NCBI RefSeq assembly: GCF_003337425.1
Contig: NZ_QPJU01000001.1
Span: 62,001 to 126,000, forward strand
Reading direction: 5' to 3'
Length of the DNA stretch: 64,000 nucleotides
From: Extensimonas vulgaris
GTDB taxonomy: Bacteria > Pseudomonadota > Gammaproteobacteria > Burkholderiales > Burkholderiaceae_C
Part shown: in pieces, positions 35,275 through 44,231 of the stretch
Layout of the letters: each line of letters opens with the position of its first letter
Position numbering within the stretch: the first letter of the stretch is position 1
Notes under the pieces: model-generated
What the model was told of the DNA's origin: nothing
The model's database searches: none
The model's input: the letters and a program-made list of their open reading frames with translations, nothing else
Translations under genes and position numbers: made by a program

Positions 35275-38200
35275 CTACACCACCCCGCTCACCTGCGCCC
35301 AAAGCTTTTCGAGGCGCTTGAGGCTCACGGGCTGGGGGGTGCGCAGCTCTTGCGCGAAAAAGCTCACGCGCAGCTCCTCGAGCATCCAGCGCAGCTCCTG
35401 CATGCGCGCGTCGGCGCGGCCCTTGCGCTCGGCGAGCAGGCGCCAGTAGCGCTGCTCGTGCGGGCGCAGCTCGGCGAGCTTGGCGGCGTCGCGCGCGGGG
35501 TCGGTGCGCACCTTGTCCAGGCGCAACACGATGGCCTTGAGGTAGCGCGGGAAATGCGCGAGCTGCGTCCAGGGCGTGGCGGCGAGGAAGTTTTTGGGCA
35601 GCAGGCGCTGCAATTGCTGCTGCGCGTCCTGCACCGCGTCGGGGGCGTTTTTCGTGTCTTTGAGCTTGCGCAGCGCGTGCGCGTATTCAAGCAGGATCGC
35701 GCCCGCGAGCCGCGCGACTTCGTTGGCGATCAGCGTGAGGCGCGCGCGGCCTTCTTCGAGGCGGCGCGCGAAGGCCGCGGCATCGGTGGGCAGCGGATCG
35801 AGCAGGAAGGCGCGCTCGAGCGCCAGGTCGATGATCTGCGCGCGCAACTCCTCCTGCGTGCCCAGCGGCATGTAGGCGATGGCCATTTTTTGCAGCTCGG
35901 GGATGTTCTTCTCAAGGTACTTGAGCGCGTCGCGCAGCTGCAGCGCAAACAGGCGCCGCAGGCCCGCGCGGTGCTTGGCTGCGGCGAGTTCGGGCTCGTC
36001 GAAGACTTCGATGGTCACGGCGTCGCCCGCGTCGATCAGCGCGGGAAAGCCGATCAAGGTCTGCGCACCCTGGCGGATTTCCATGAGCTCGGGCAGCGCG
36101 CCGAAAGTCCACGCGGTGTAGCGCTGGCCGGCGCGCGGGCTTGCGCCGGAGCTTGGCGCAGCGGTGGAAGCCGCGGCATCGCCTGAGGCACCGGCGGATG
36201 GATGCGCAGCGGCCGGCGCGGCGGAAACTCCTTTTTTGCTAGCTGCTTGTGCTTGATGTACCTTGGCTAGAGGCCGATTTTGCTCTGAGTTTCCGGGCTC
36301 GGGCGCAGACTCGGGCTCTGGCGCCCCACGCCGCAGCGCCGCAAGCGCCTGGAACGCGCCGCGCGCCTGCACGCCCCACTCGGCCTTGAGCGCGCCGAGG
36401 TTGCGCCCCTGGCCGAGCTGGCGCCCGTGCTCGTCGATCACGCGAAAGTTCATGAACAGGTGCGGCGCGAGCATGTCGAGCTTGAAGTCGGCGCGCTGCA
36501 CGTCGAGCGATGTCTCCTGTCGCACTTCGCGCAGCAGCGCTTCGATCAGGCTGCCCTGGCCGAAGCGCTCAGGCGTGCCGAGCAAGGCCGCCAGGCGCGC
36601 GGCCGATTCGGGCAGCGGGACGAAGCGCGAGCGCGGACGCTGCGGCAGGCTTTTGAGCAAGGCCTGGATCTTGTCCTTGAGCATGCCGGGCACGAGCCAC
36701 TCGCAGCGCTCCTCGCTCACCTGGTTGAGCACGTACAGCGGCACGGTGACGGTGACGCCGTCGCGCGGATCGCCGGGCGCGTGCAGGTAGCTGGCCGTGC
36801 AATCGATGCCGCCCAGGCGCACGCTGCGCGGAAAGGCATTGCTCGTGATGCCCGCGGCCTCGTGGCGCATGAGCTCCTCGCGCGTGAGCTGGAGCAAATC
36901 GGGCTGCGTGCGGCTCGCCGCGCGCCACCAGGCTTCGAAGTCGGCACCGCTGCAGATCTCGGGCGGGATGTGCTGGTCGTAAAAGGCGTAGATCAGCTCC
37001 TCATCGACGAGCACGTCCTGGCGGCGCGCCTTGTGTTCGAGCTCTTGCACCTTGGCGATCAGCTTGCGGTTCGCGGCCAGAAAAGGCAGGCGCGCGTCCC
37101 ACTCGCCCGCGACCAGCGCTTCGCGGATAAAAATCTCGCGCGCGGCGTGCGGATCGGCCTTGCCGAAGTTCACGCGCCGGCCGCTGTAAACGACGATGCC
37201 GTAGAGCGTGGCGCGCTCGAAGGCGACGACCTCGGCGCGCTTTTTCTCCCAGTGCGGATCGAGCAGCTGCTTCTTGAGCAAATGGCTGCCGAGCTGTTCG
37301 AGCCACTGCGGCTCGATCGCCGCGATGCCGCGGCCATACAGGCGCGTGGTTTCGACCAGCTCGGCCGCAACGATCCAGCGCCCCGGCTTTTTCGACAGGT
37401 GCGCGCCCGGGTGGCGGTAGAACTTGATGCCGCGCGCGCCCAGGTACCAGTCGTCCTCGTCGCTCTTGACGCCCACGTTGCCCAGCAGGCCGCTGAGCAG
37501 CGCGCAGTGGATTTGCTCGTAGCTTGCGGGCTGGGTGTTGAGGTGCCAGCCGTGCTCGGTGACCACCGTGAGCAGCTGGCTGTGGATGTCGCGCCACTCG
37601 CGCAGGCGGCGCACGTTGATGAAATTCTGGCGCAGCAGCGCCTCGTACTGGCGGTGGCTGAGTTTGTGCGTGGGGTGTGCAGCCGCTTCGGCGGCCGCAG
37701 GAGCTGGGGCTGCCTGCGCACGCTGCGCCACGGGCAGCGCAGCGTGCGCGCCCCTGCCCTGGCGCGCTTGAGCGGCCTGTTGCTTGGCTTGCGCGCGCGC
37801 CGAGGGCAGCGTGGGCAGGCTGCCGCCGCGCGCCTCGTGGATCCAGCGCCAGAGCTTGAGGTAGCTGCTGAACTCGCTCTTGTCGTCGTCGAATTTGGCG
37901 TGCGCCTGGTCGGCCTGCTGCTGTGCATCCAGCGGGCGCTCGCGCACGTCCTGCACGGACAGCGCCGCGGCGATCACGAGCACCTCGTCGAGCGCCTGGC
38001 GCGCGCGTGCCTCCACGATCATGCGGCCCACACGCGGATCGAGCGGCAGGCGCGCGAGCTGCTCCCCCATGGGCGTGAGCGCGCCCGACTCATCGACCGC
38101 GCCGAGCTCGGCGAGCAACTGGTAGCCGTCGGCGATCGCGCGGCCCGAGGGCGCGTCGATGAAGGGGAACTGCGCTACCTCGCCCAGGTGCAGCGAGGCC

Positions 38201-39402
38201 ATGCGCAAGATCACCCCCGCGAGCGAGCTGCGCAAAATTTCGGGGTCGGTAAAGCGCGGGCGGCTCTGGAAATCGGCCTCGTCATAGAGCCGCAGACAAA
38301 TGCCGTTGGCCACGCGGCCGCAGCGCCCGGCGCGCTGGTTCGCCGCGGCCTGGCTGATGGGCTCGATCAGCAGTTGCTCCACCTTGCTTCTGAAGCTGTA
38401 GCGCTTCACGCGCGCCGTACCTGCGTCAATCACGTATCGGATGCCTGGAACGGTGAGCGAGGTCTCGGCCACGTTGGTCGCGAGCACGATGCGCCGCTGG
38501 CCGTGGGGCGCAAAAATTTTCTGCTGCTCGGCCTGCGACAGGCGCGCGAACAGCGGCAGCACCTCGGCGTTGCGCAGCAGCGGCTGGTGCGCAAGGTGCT
38601 TGCGCAGGTGGTCTGCGGCCTCGCGGATTTCGCGCTCGCCCGGCAAAAAGACGAGGATGTCGCCCGGCGCGTTGCCCGCCCAGAGCTCATCGACGCCGTC
38701 GGCGATCGCGTCGTTGAGGCCATAGTCGCGACTGTCCTCGAACGGGCGCCAGCGGATTTCGACCGGGTAGGTGCGCCCCGACACCTCGATCACCGGCGCG
38801 GGCCCCTGCGCCGAAGCAAAGTGCCGCGCAAAGCGCTCGGCGTCTATGGTGGCCGAGGTCACCACCACCTTGAGGTCGGGCCGGCGCGGCAGGATCTGGC
38901 GCAGGTAGCCGAGCAAAAAGTCGATGTTCAGGCTGCGCTCGTGCGCCTCGTCGATGATGATGGTGTCGTAGGCTTGCAAGAGCGGGTCGGACTGCGTCTC
39001 GGCCAGCAAAATGCCATCGGTCATGAGCTTGACCGAAGCGTCCCTGGAGAGCCGGTCGTGAAAGCGCACCTTGTAGCCCACGACCTCGCCCAGCGGCGTG
39101 TGCAGTTCCTCGGCGATGCGCTGCGCCACACTGCTCGCGGCAATGCGGCGCGGTTGCGTGTGGCCTATGAGCCGCCCGCGCTGCCCCGGCGCGGCGGCAT
39201 TGCACTTGCCGCGCCCCAGTGCCAGGGCCATTTTGGGCAGTTGCGTGGTTTTGCCCGAACCCGTCTCGCCGCACACGATGATGACCTGGTGCGCCTGCAT
39301 GGCCGCCATGATCTCGTCGCGGCGCGCCGATACGGGGAGGGACTCGGGGAATTCGATCTGCAGCGCCGGCCGGCTGGCGCTGGGGGAGGATGGAGAGTGC
39401 AC
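35275..39402 (-). CDS. hrpA: ATP-dependent RNA helicase HrpA
   Basis: A ~1375-residue DEAH-box helicase. It has GETGSGKTTQLPK (Walker A), IIIDEAHERSLN (DEAH) and TSATIDAERF. NVAETSLTVPGIRYVIDAG and NQRAGRCGRVANG (motif VI) follow, then HA2/OB domains and a long DUF3418-type C-terminus, as in HrpA. It acts on stalled ribosomes or mRNA. The start is uncertain: a TATAAT lies at 39410-39415 on this strand, so the GTG at 39402 would be almost leaderless; a GTG at 39435 lies upstream of it. Residues ~1039-1055 (RPLAKVHQAQAASKKG) come from a family 4 repeat. Confidence 0.9.
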   Translation of the reverse strand: MHSPSSPSASRPALQIEFPESLPVSARRDEIMAAMQAHQVIIVCGETGSGKTTQLPKMALALGRGKCNAAAPGQRGRLIGHTQPRRIAASSVAQRIAEELHTPLGEVVGYKVRFHDRLSRDASVKLMTDGILLAETQSDPLLQAYDTIIIDEAHERSLNIDFLLGYLRQILPRRPDLKVVVTSATIDAERFARHFASAQGPAPVIEVSGRTYPVEIRWRPFEDSRDYGLNDAIADGVDELWAGNAPGDILVFLPGEREIREAADHLRKHLAHQPLLRNAEVLPLFARLSQAEQQKIFAPHGQRRIVLATNVAETSLTVPGIRYVIDAGTARVKRYSFRSKVEQLLIEPISQAAANQRAGRCGRVANGICLRLYDEADFQSRPRFTDPEILRSSLAGVILRMASLHLGEVAQFPFIDAPSGRAIADGYQLLAELGAVDESGALTPMGEQLARLPLDPRVGRMIVEARARQALDEVLVIAAALSVQDVRERPLDAQQQADQAHAKFDDDKSEFSSYLKLWRWIHEARGGSLPTLPSARAQAKQQAAQARQGRGAHAALPVAQRAQAAPAPAAAEAAAHPTHKLSHRQYEALLRQNFINVRRLREWRDIHSQLLTVVTEHGWHLNTQPASYEQIHCALLSGLLGNVGVKSDEDDWYLGARGIKFYRHPGAHLSKKPGRWIVAAELVETTRLYGRGIAAIEPQWLEQLGSHLLKKQLLDPHWEKKRAEVVAFERATLYGIVVYSGRRVNFGKADPHAAREIFIREALVAGEWDARLPFLAANRKLIAKVQELEHKARRQDVLVDEELIYAFYDQHIPPEICSGADFEAWWRAASRTQPDLLQLTREELMRHEAAGITSNAFPRSVRLGGIDCTASYLHAPGDPRDGVTVTVPLYVLNQVSEERCEWLVPGMLKDKIQALLKSLPQRPRSRFVPLPESAARLAALLGTPERFGQGSLIEALLREVRQETSLDVQRADFKLDMLAPHLFMNFRVIDEHGRQLGQGRNLGALKAEWGVQARGAFQALAALRRGAPEPESAPEPGNSEQNRPLAKVHQAQAASKKGVSAAPAAAHPSAGASGDAAASTAAPSSGASPRAGQRYTAWTFGALPELMEIRQGAQTLIGFPALIDAGDAVTIEVFDEPELAAAKHRAGLRRLFALQLRDALKYLEKNIPELQKMAIAYMPLGTQEELRAQIIDLALERAFLLDPLPTDAAAFARRLEEGRARLTLIANEVARLAGAILLEYAHALRKLKDTKNAPDAVQDAQQQLQRLLPKNFLAATPWTQLAHFPRYLKAIVLRLDKVRTDPARDAAKLAELRPHEQRYWRLLAERKGRADARMQELRWMLEELRVSFFAQELRTPQPVSLKRLEKLWAQVSGVV
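36239..36289 (+). repeat. Dispersed ~50 bp repeat (family 4) inside hrpA
   Basis: TAGCTGCTTGTGCTTGATGT, then CCTTGGCTAGAGGCCGATTT and TGCTCTGAG on the plus strand, antisense to hrpA. It gives the same reading frame and peptide (PLAKxHQAQAA) as the waaA copy. Confidence 0.75.
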
Positions 39403-39409
39403 GGGCGCG

Positions 39410-39455
39410 ATTATACGAACAGCATACAGATTCACGTGCTACACTGCTTCACGTG
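39410..39455. promoter_or_regulatory. Overlapping hrpA / vapBC-type promoter region with TTCACGTG direct repeats
   Basis: Minus strand: TATAAT at 39415-39410 for hrpA. Plus strand: an extended -10, TGcTACACT (39437-39445), about 40 bp before the antitoxin ATG. TTCACGTG occurs at 39431-39438 and 39448-39455, spaced 17 bp, on both sides of that -10. The repeats could be autoregulatory operators; this is inference. Confidence 0.45.
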
Positions 39456-39484
39456 TTCATGTGCTTTGTGCGGGGCTGACGACC

Positions 39485-39811
39485 ATGGCCAACCTGACCA
39501 TCTCTTTGGAAGAATCCATCATCAAAATGGCCCGCGTGCGCGCCATCCAAGAGGGCACCTCGGTGAGCGCCAAGGTGCGCGAATTCCTCGCCGAGTACGC
39601 GCTGGGCAACGACCGGCAAAGCGCCGCGGCGACGGCCTTCATCGAAGCAGCACGGCGCAGCCAAGCCAACAGCGAAGGCGTGCGCTGGACACGCGCAGAC
39701 GCGCACGAACGGCTTGATGCCGATACCGCCACATCCGCCAACACAGCTTCGGCCACATCTTTGGTAACACCCGACACCGCCAACGCATCCAGCGCCGCGG
39801 TGACACCGTGA
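39485..39811 (+). CDS. VapB-type antitoxin-like protein
   Basis: A 108-residue protein with an N-terminal ribbon-helix-helix-like part (MANLTISLEESIIKMARVRA, then EGTSVSAKVREFLAEYA). A variable region follows, and the tail from residue ~75 is strikingly rich in Ala, Ser and Thr. It overlaps the PIN-domain gene by 4 bp (GTGA), the usual vapBC arrangement. It should bind VapC and repress its own promoter. Typical partners are 70-90 residues, so the tail is an extension. Confidence 0.75.
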   Translation: MANLTISLEESIIKMARVRAIQEGTSVSAKVREFLAEYALGNDRQSAAATAFIEAARRSQANSEGVRWTRADAHERLDADTATSANTASATSLVTPDTANASSAAVTP

Positions 39812-40221
39812 TCTGTTTCATAGACACCAACGTACTCGTCTATGCCGTGGACGCGAGCGACCGCTTGCGCCAGGAGACTGCGCTTGCGCGCATCGCGCAG
39901 GCCAGCGCGCGCGACACGGTCGTGCTCAGCACGCAAGTGCTGCAGGAGTTCTACCAGATCACCACGCGCAAGCTGCGCCCGCCCCTGCCCGCTACCGAAG
40001 CCTTGCAACAGCTCGAGCGCCTGAGCGCTTTTTACGTCATGGGCAGCACGGCGCAAAGCGTGCTCGCGGCCGCGCAACTCGCCGAGCGCTACCAGCTGCA
40101 ATGGTGGGACGCGCTGATCCTCGAATCCGCGCTACGCGCCAATGCCGACCTGCTGCTGACCGAGGACGGCCAGCACGGACAGCGCTTTGGCAAGCTCGTG
40201 GTGGAAAATCCTTTCCTCTGA
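39808..40221 (+). CDS. vapC: VapC-type PIN-domain ribonuclease toxin
   Basis: A 137-residue PIN-domain protein with the acidic active-site set in order: D6 (FIDTNVLVYAVD), E47 (LQEFYQ), D101 (WWDALILESA) and D120 (LLTEDGQHG). Family members cleave tRNA or rRNA. The start is GTG at 39808, overlapping the antitoxin stop. It lies 31 bp before argA on the same strand, so argA may receive transcription from the module. Confidence 0.83.
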   Translation: MICFIDTNVLVYAVDASDRLRQETALARIAQASARDTVVLSTQVLQEFYQITTRKLRPPLPATEALQQLERLSAFYVMGSTAQSVLAAAQLAERYQLQWWDALILESALRANADLLLTEDGQHGQRFGKLVVENPFL

Positions 40222-40252
40222 CCCTCTGACGCCACCCACCTTCGCCGCGCCC

Positions 40253-41599
40253 ATGTCCGCCGTCTTCAACTTCACCTTCGTGCCCTGGTTTCGCTCGGTC
40301 GCGCCCTACATCCACAAGTTTCGCCACCAGACCTTCGTGATCGGGCTCACGGGCGAGGCCATTGCCGCGGGCAAGCTGCAAAGCATCGTGCAGGACTTGG
40401 CGCTGATCCAGGCCATGGGCGTGAAGATCGTGCTCGTGCACGGTTTTCGCCCGCAGGTCAACGAGCAGCTGCGCGCCAAGGGGCACGCAGCCAAGTATTC
40501 GCACGGCATACGCATCACCGACTCGGTGGCGCTCGACTGCGCGCAAGAAGCTGCGGGCCAGCTGCGCTACGAGATCGAGGCCGCGTTCAGCCAGGGCCTG
40601 CCCAACACGCCCATGGCGGGTGCGACGGTGCGCGTGCTCTCGGGCAACTTCATCACGGCGCGGCCCGTGGGCATCGTCGATGGCGTGGACTTCCAACACT
40701 CGGGCGTGGTGCGCAAGGTCGATGTGGCGGGCATCACGCGCACGCTGGACATGGGCGCGCTGGTGCTGCTGTCGCCGTTTGGCTTTTCGCCCACGGGCGA
40801 GGCCTTCAACCTGGCGATGGAAGAGGTGGCCACCAGCGTGGCCGTCGCGCTACAGGCCGACAAGCTGATCTTCATCACCGAAATCCCCGGCATCCGCGTG
40901 CACCCCGAAGCACCTGCGAGCGACGACAACCCCATAGACACCGAGCTGTCGCTGGCCGACGCCGAGGCGCTGCTCGCACGCCTGCCGCCGCCCCAGCAGC
41001 CCACCGACATAGGCTTTTATCTGCAGCACTGCGTCAAGGCCTGCAAGGGCGGCGTGGCGCGCAGCCACATCATCCCGTTTGCCGTCGATGGCTCGCTGCT
41101 ACTCGAAATTTACGTACACGACGGCATAGGCACCATGGTGGTCGATGAAAAGCTCGAAGCGCTGCGCGAGGCCACGCCCGACGACGTGGGCGGCATCCTG
41201 CAGCTGATCGAGCCGTTCGAAAAAGACGGCACCCTGGTCAAGCGCAGCCGCACCGAGATCGAGCGCGACATAGACCACTACACCATCATCGAGCACGACG
41301 GCGTGATCTTCGGCTGCGCCGCGCTCTACCCCTACCCCGAGGCCAAAACGGGCGAGATGGCCGCGCTCACCGTCTCACCGCAAAGCCAGGGCCAGGGCGA
41401 CGGCGAAAAGCTGCTCAAACGCATAGAGCAGCGCGCCCGCGCCATGGGGCTGCAGAGCATCTTCGTGCTCACTACGCGCACCATGCACTGGTTTTTGAAG
41501 CGCGGCTTCCAGCCCGTGGACCCGGACTGGCTGCCCGAGGCGCGCAAGCGCAAATACAACTGGGACCGGCGCAGCCAGGTGCTCGTGAAAAAGCTCTGA
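40253..41599 (+). CDS. argA: N-acetylglutamate synthase (amino-acid N-acetyltransferase)
   Basis: ArgA acetylates glutamate, the first step of arginine synthesis. The 448-residue enzyme has an amino-acid-kinase-like domain (FVIGLTGEAI, IVLVHGFRPQV, NLAMEEVATSVA, KLIFITEIPG). A GNAT acetyltransferase domain follows (EMAALTVSPQSQGQGDGEKLL, TTRTMHWFLKRGF). The ATG at 40253 gives the usual start MSAVFNFTFVPWFR. Arginine feedback is expected from the family. Upstream lies the VapBC-type pair. Confidence 0.93.
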   Translation: MSAVFNFTFVPWFRSVAPYIHKFRHQTFVIGLTGEAIAAGKLQSIVQDLALIQAMGVKIVLVHGFRPQVNEQLRAKGHAAKYSHGIRITDSVALDCAQEAAGQLRYEIEAAFSQGLPNTPMAGATVRVLSGNFITARPVGIVDGVDFQHSGVVRKVDVAGITRTLDMGALVLLSPFGFSPTGEAFNLAMEEVATSVAVALQADKLIFITEIPGIRVHPEAPASDDNPIDTELSLADAEALLARLPPPQQPTDIGFYLQHCVKACKGGVARSHIIPFAVDGSLLLEIYVHDGIGTMVVDEKLEALREATPDDVGGILQLIEPFEKDGTLVKRSRTEIERDIDHYTIIEHDGVIFGCAALYPYPEAKTGEMAALTVSPQSQGQGDGEKLLKRIEQRARAMGLQSIFVLTTRTMHWFLKRGFQPVDPDWLPEARKRKYNWDRRSQVLVKKL

Positions 41600-41605
41600 A
41601 CCCGC

Positions 41606-41629
41606 AAAAGACCCGCTGCCGATCAGCGG
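41606..41629 (-). terminator. Possible terminator at the end of dsbB
   Basis: On the minus strand CCGCTG-ATCGG-CAGCGG is followed by GTCTTTT. The hairpin overlaps the dsbB stop codon. The stem is short, and argA converges from the other side. Confidence 0.35.
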
Positions 41630-42141
41630 CGTCCCACGCGCCAATGCCCCACGCGCACGAGCACGGCGAGCAAAGCCAAACCCAGCCCGACGAAGCCCAC
41701 GAAGGCCCAGTTCGCGAGCGAGCCGCCAAGAAAAGTCCAATCAACCGCCGTGCAGTCGCCCGAGCCGCGGAAGATCATGGGCAGGGCGCGGCTCAGCGGG
41801 TAGTTTTCGATCATGCCGTAGAAGTCGCGCCCGCAGCTCACGACTTCGGGCGGGTACCACTGCAGCCAGCTCTGACGCGCCGCCACGAAAGCCCCGACAC
41901 CCGCCGCGAGCAGGCCCAGTGCGGCCCATACAAATATCCAGCCTTTTTGGCCTCTAGCGCTTGCTACACCTGCGCTAACAGCTACCAATATCAAAGCATA
42001 GCGCTGCACGATGCACATCGGGCAGGGCGTGAGCCCCACGCCGTATTGCAGGTACAGCCCAAAGCCCAGCATGGCCACACACACCGCCGCCAGCAGCGCG
42101 AGCACGCGGCGCGGCGCGGCGTCTATCCAGTTCCAAAACAT
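41623..42141 (-). CDS. dsbB: Disulfide bond formation protein DsbB
   Basis: DsbB reoxidises DsbA and passes electrons to quinone. The 172-residue inner-membrane protein has four helices, the redox pair C40-x-x-C43 (TPCPMCIVQRY) and the second pair C103/C130. The quinone-site arginine lies in QRYAL. Residues ~50-66 (ILVAVSAGVASARGQKG) are encoded by an A/T-rich family 4 repeat in the first cytoplasmic loop/helix 2 region. The gene follows cysA by 44 bp and may be read with the sulfate operon. Confidence 0.87.
   Translation of the reverse strand: MFWNWIDAAPRRVLALLAAVCVAMLGFGLYLQYGVGLTPCPMCIVQRYALILVAVSAGVASARGQKGWIFVWAALGLLAAGVGAFVAARQSWLQWYPPEVVSCGRDFYGMIENYPLSRALPMIFRGSGDCTAVDWTFLGGSLANWAFVGFVGLGLALLAVLVRVGHWRVGRR
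41944..41996 (-). repeat. Dispersed ~50 bp repeat (family 4) inside dsbB
   Basis: On the minus strand GGTAGCTGTTAGCGCAGGTG, then AGCAAGCGCTAGAGGCCAAA. The repeat runs in the sense direction of dsbB, the reverse of the waaA and hrpA cases, yet still leaves an open frame. Confidence 0.7.
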
Positions 42142-42185
42142 ATGCGTCCTTGTTGCGCGGGCCGCGGCTGACACCACGAAAGGAA

Positions 42186-43322
42186 TCAAATCCCCGCGGC
42201 CTCGTCGAGAAACACCCGCGCGCGGCGCGGCGTGAGCACCAGCGTCTCGCCCGCGCGCAAGCCCATGTCGTGGAACTGCTGCGCGGGGATATGCGCCTCG
42301 ATCACGCTTTGCGGCGGCGCACCAGGGGGCGTATTCTGCACTTCTTGGTGCCCGTCGCTGGGCACGAGTTCCAGCCGCGCGATCGGGCCGACGACGATGG
42401 CGCGTTCGAGCTGCGCCACGATGCCACGCGTGCGGCCCGCATCCGCTGGCTCGGCGCCGGGCGCGTAACGCTGCACGTCGAATTCGTGCGGACGCACGTA
42501 GGCGTAGGCCTTGGCATTGTCGGCTTGCGCGTGCTCTGGCACTTCGATCTGCATGCCCTGCAGCTGCGCGAGGCCCGCGTGTGCGCGGCCGTGGAACAGG
42601 TTCACGTCGCCCAAAAAGCCATACACAAAGGGGCTGGCCGGGTGTTCCCACACCTGCTGCGGCGAGCCGCTTTGCTCGATACGGCCACGGTGGATGACCA
42701 CCACACGGTCGGCTACTTCGAGCGCCTCCTCCTGGTCGTGCGTGACGAAGATGCTGGTCACATGCAGCTCGTCGTGCAGGCGGCGCAGCCAGCGGCGCAG
42801 CTCCTTGCGCACCTTGGCATCGAGCGCGCCAAAGGGTTCGTCGAGCAGCAGCACCTGCGGCTCCACGGCCAGCGCGCGCGCCAGGGCAATGCGCTGGCGC
42901 TGCCCGCCCGAGAGCTGCGCGGGGTGCCGGTCGGCGAGCCAGTCGAGCTGCACGAGCCGCAGCAAGTCCATGACTTTGGCGCGGATCTGCGCCTCGCTGG
43001 GGCGCTCGCGGCGCGGCTTCATGCGCAGGCCGAAGGCCACGTTCTCGAACACCGTCATGTGGCGAAACAGCGCGTAGTGCTGGAACACGAAGCCCACCTT
43101 GCGCTCGCGCACATGCACGTCGGTGCTGTCCTGCCCGGCAAAGGCAATGCTGCCCGCGTCGGGCGTCTCCAGCCCCGCGATGATGCGCAGCAGCGTGGTC
43201 TTGCCGCAGCCCGAGGGGCCGAGCAGCGCAATGAGTTCGCCCGAGGCGATGTCCAGACTCACGTCGCGCAGCGCCTGAAAGTCGCCGAAACGTTTGCTGA
43301 TGTTGCGAATTTCGATGCTCAT
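42186..43322 (-). CDS. cysA: Sulfate/thiosulfate ABC transporter ATP-binding protein CysA
   Basis: A 378-residue ABC ATPase: Walker A GPSGCGKT (35-42), signature [15 protein letters not shown], Walker [12 protein letters not shown] and switch [10 protein letters not shown]-terminal TOBE-like domain follows. It energises sulfate or thiosulfate uptake with CysT/CysW. It is the last cys gene of the sbp-cysT-cysW-cysA run, starting 7 bp after cysW. Confidence 0.92.
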   Translation of the reverse strand: MSIEIRNISKRFGDFQALRDVSLDIASGELIALLGPSGCGKTTLLRIIAGLETPDAGSIAFAGQDSTDVHVRERKVGFVFQHYALFRHMTVFENVAFGLRMKPRRERPSEAQIRAKVMDLLRLVQLDWLADRHPAQLSGGQRQRIALARALAVEPQVLLLDEPFGALDAKVRKELRRWLRRLHDELHVTSIFVTHDQEEALEVADRVVVIHRGRIEQSGSPQQVWEHPASPFVYGFLGDVNLFHGRAHAGLAQLQGMQIEVPEHAQADNAKAYAYVRPHEFDVQRYAPGAEPADAGRTRGIVAQLERAIVVGPIARLELVPSDGHQEVQNTPPGAPPQSVIEAHIPAQQFHDMGLRAGETLVLTPRRARVFLDEAAGI

Positions 43323-43329
43323 GGGAAAT

Positions 43330-44229
43330 CTAAGTGTTGGGCCGCTCGGGCGGCAGGGCCGCCGCCTCGCGCAGCGCGCGTTCGTTGCGGTGCTCGGCCC
43401 AGGTCTTGATGACCAAGGTCACCAGGGCCAGCAGCGCGAGCAGCGAGGCCGCGGCAAATGCCGCCACCGACTGGTATTCGTTGTAGAGAATCTCCACGTG
43501 CAGCGGAATCGTGTTGGTCTGCCCGCGGATATGCCCTGACACCACCGACACCGCGCCAAACTCGCCCATGGCACGCGCGTTGCACAGAATCACGCCGTAC
43601 AGCAGCCCCCAGCGGATGTTGGGCAGCGTCACGTGCCAAAAGGTCTGCCAGCCCGAGGCGCCGAGCACGATCGCGGCCTGCTCCTCATCGCTGCCCTGCG
43701 CCTGCATCAGCGGGATCAGCTCGCGCGCAATGAACGGAAAGGTCACGAACACCGTGGCCAGCACGATGCCCGGCACGGCAAAAACGACTTTGATGTCGTG
43801 CGCTGCGAGCCACGGCCCGAACCAGCCCTGCGCGCCGTAGAGCAGCACATAGGTCAGCCCCGCCACCACGGGCGAGACGGAAAACGGCAAGTCCACCAGG
43901 GTGGTCAAAAACGCCTTGCCGCGGAATTCGTACTTGGCAATGCACCAGGCCGCGGCCACGCCAAACACCAGGTTCAGCGGCACGGCGATGGCCGCGGTGA
44001 GCAGCGTCAGGCGTATCGCCGCCCAGGCGTCGGGCTCGCGCAGGCTCGCCAGGTAGGCGTTCAGGCCCTGGCGCAGCGCCTCGGTGAACACGGCGGCCAG
44101 CGGCAGCAGCAAAAACAGCAGCATGAAGCCGAGCGCGAGCGCCGTCAGCGCCCAGCGTACCCAGGGCACCTCGGTGGTGCCGCTTTGGGCGCGCGCCGCA
44201 GCGCGCGCGGAAACCACAGACGGATTCAT
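43330..44229 (-). CDS. cysW: Sulfate ABC transporter permease CysW
   Basis: A 299-residue permease with about six membrane helices and the EAA loop ([21 protein letters not shown]). [14 protein letters not shown] and [19 protein letters not shown] are typical of CysW. The ATG at 44229 starts two bases after the cysT stop; a longer in-frame extension would run through cysT and is rejected. Confidence 0.92.
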   Translation of the reverse strand: MNPSVVSARAAARAQSGTTEVPWVRWALTALALGFMLLFLLLPLAAVFTEALRQGLNAYLASLREPDAWAAIRLTLLTAAIAVPLNLVFGVAAAWCIAKYEFRGKAFLTTLVDLPFSVSPVVAGLTYVLLYGAQGWFGPWLAAHDIKVVFAVPGIVLATVFVTFPFIARELIPLMQAQGSDEEQAAIVLGASGWQTFWHVTLPNIRWGLLYGVILCNARAMGEFGAVSVVSGHIRGQTNTIPLHVEILYNEYQSVAAFAAASLLALLALVTLVIKTWAEHRNERALREAAALPPERPNT

Positions 44230-44231
44230 GC

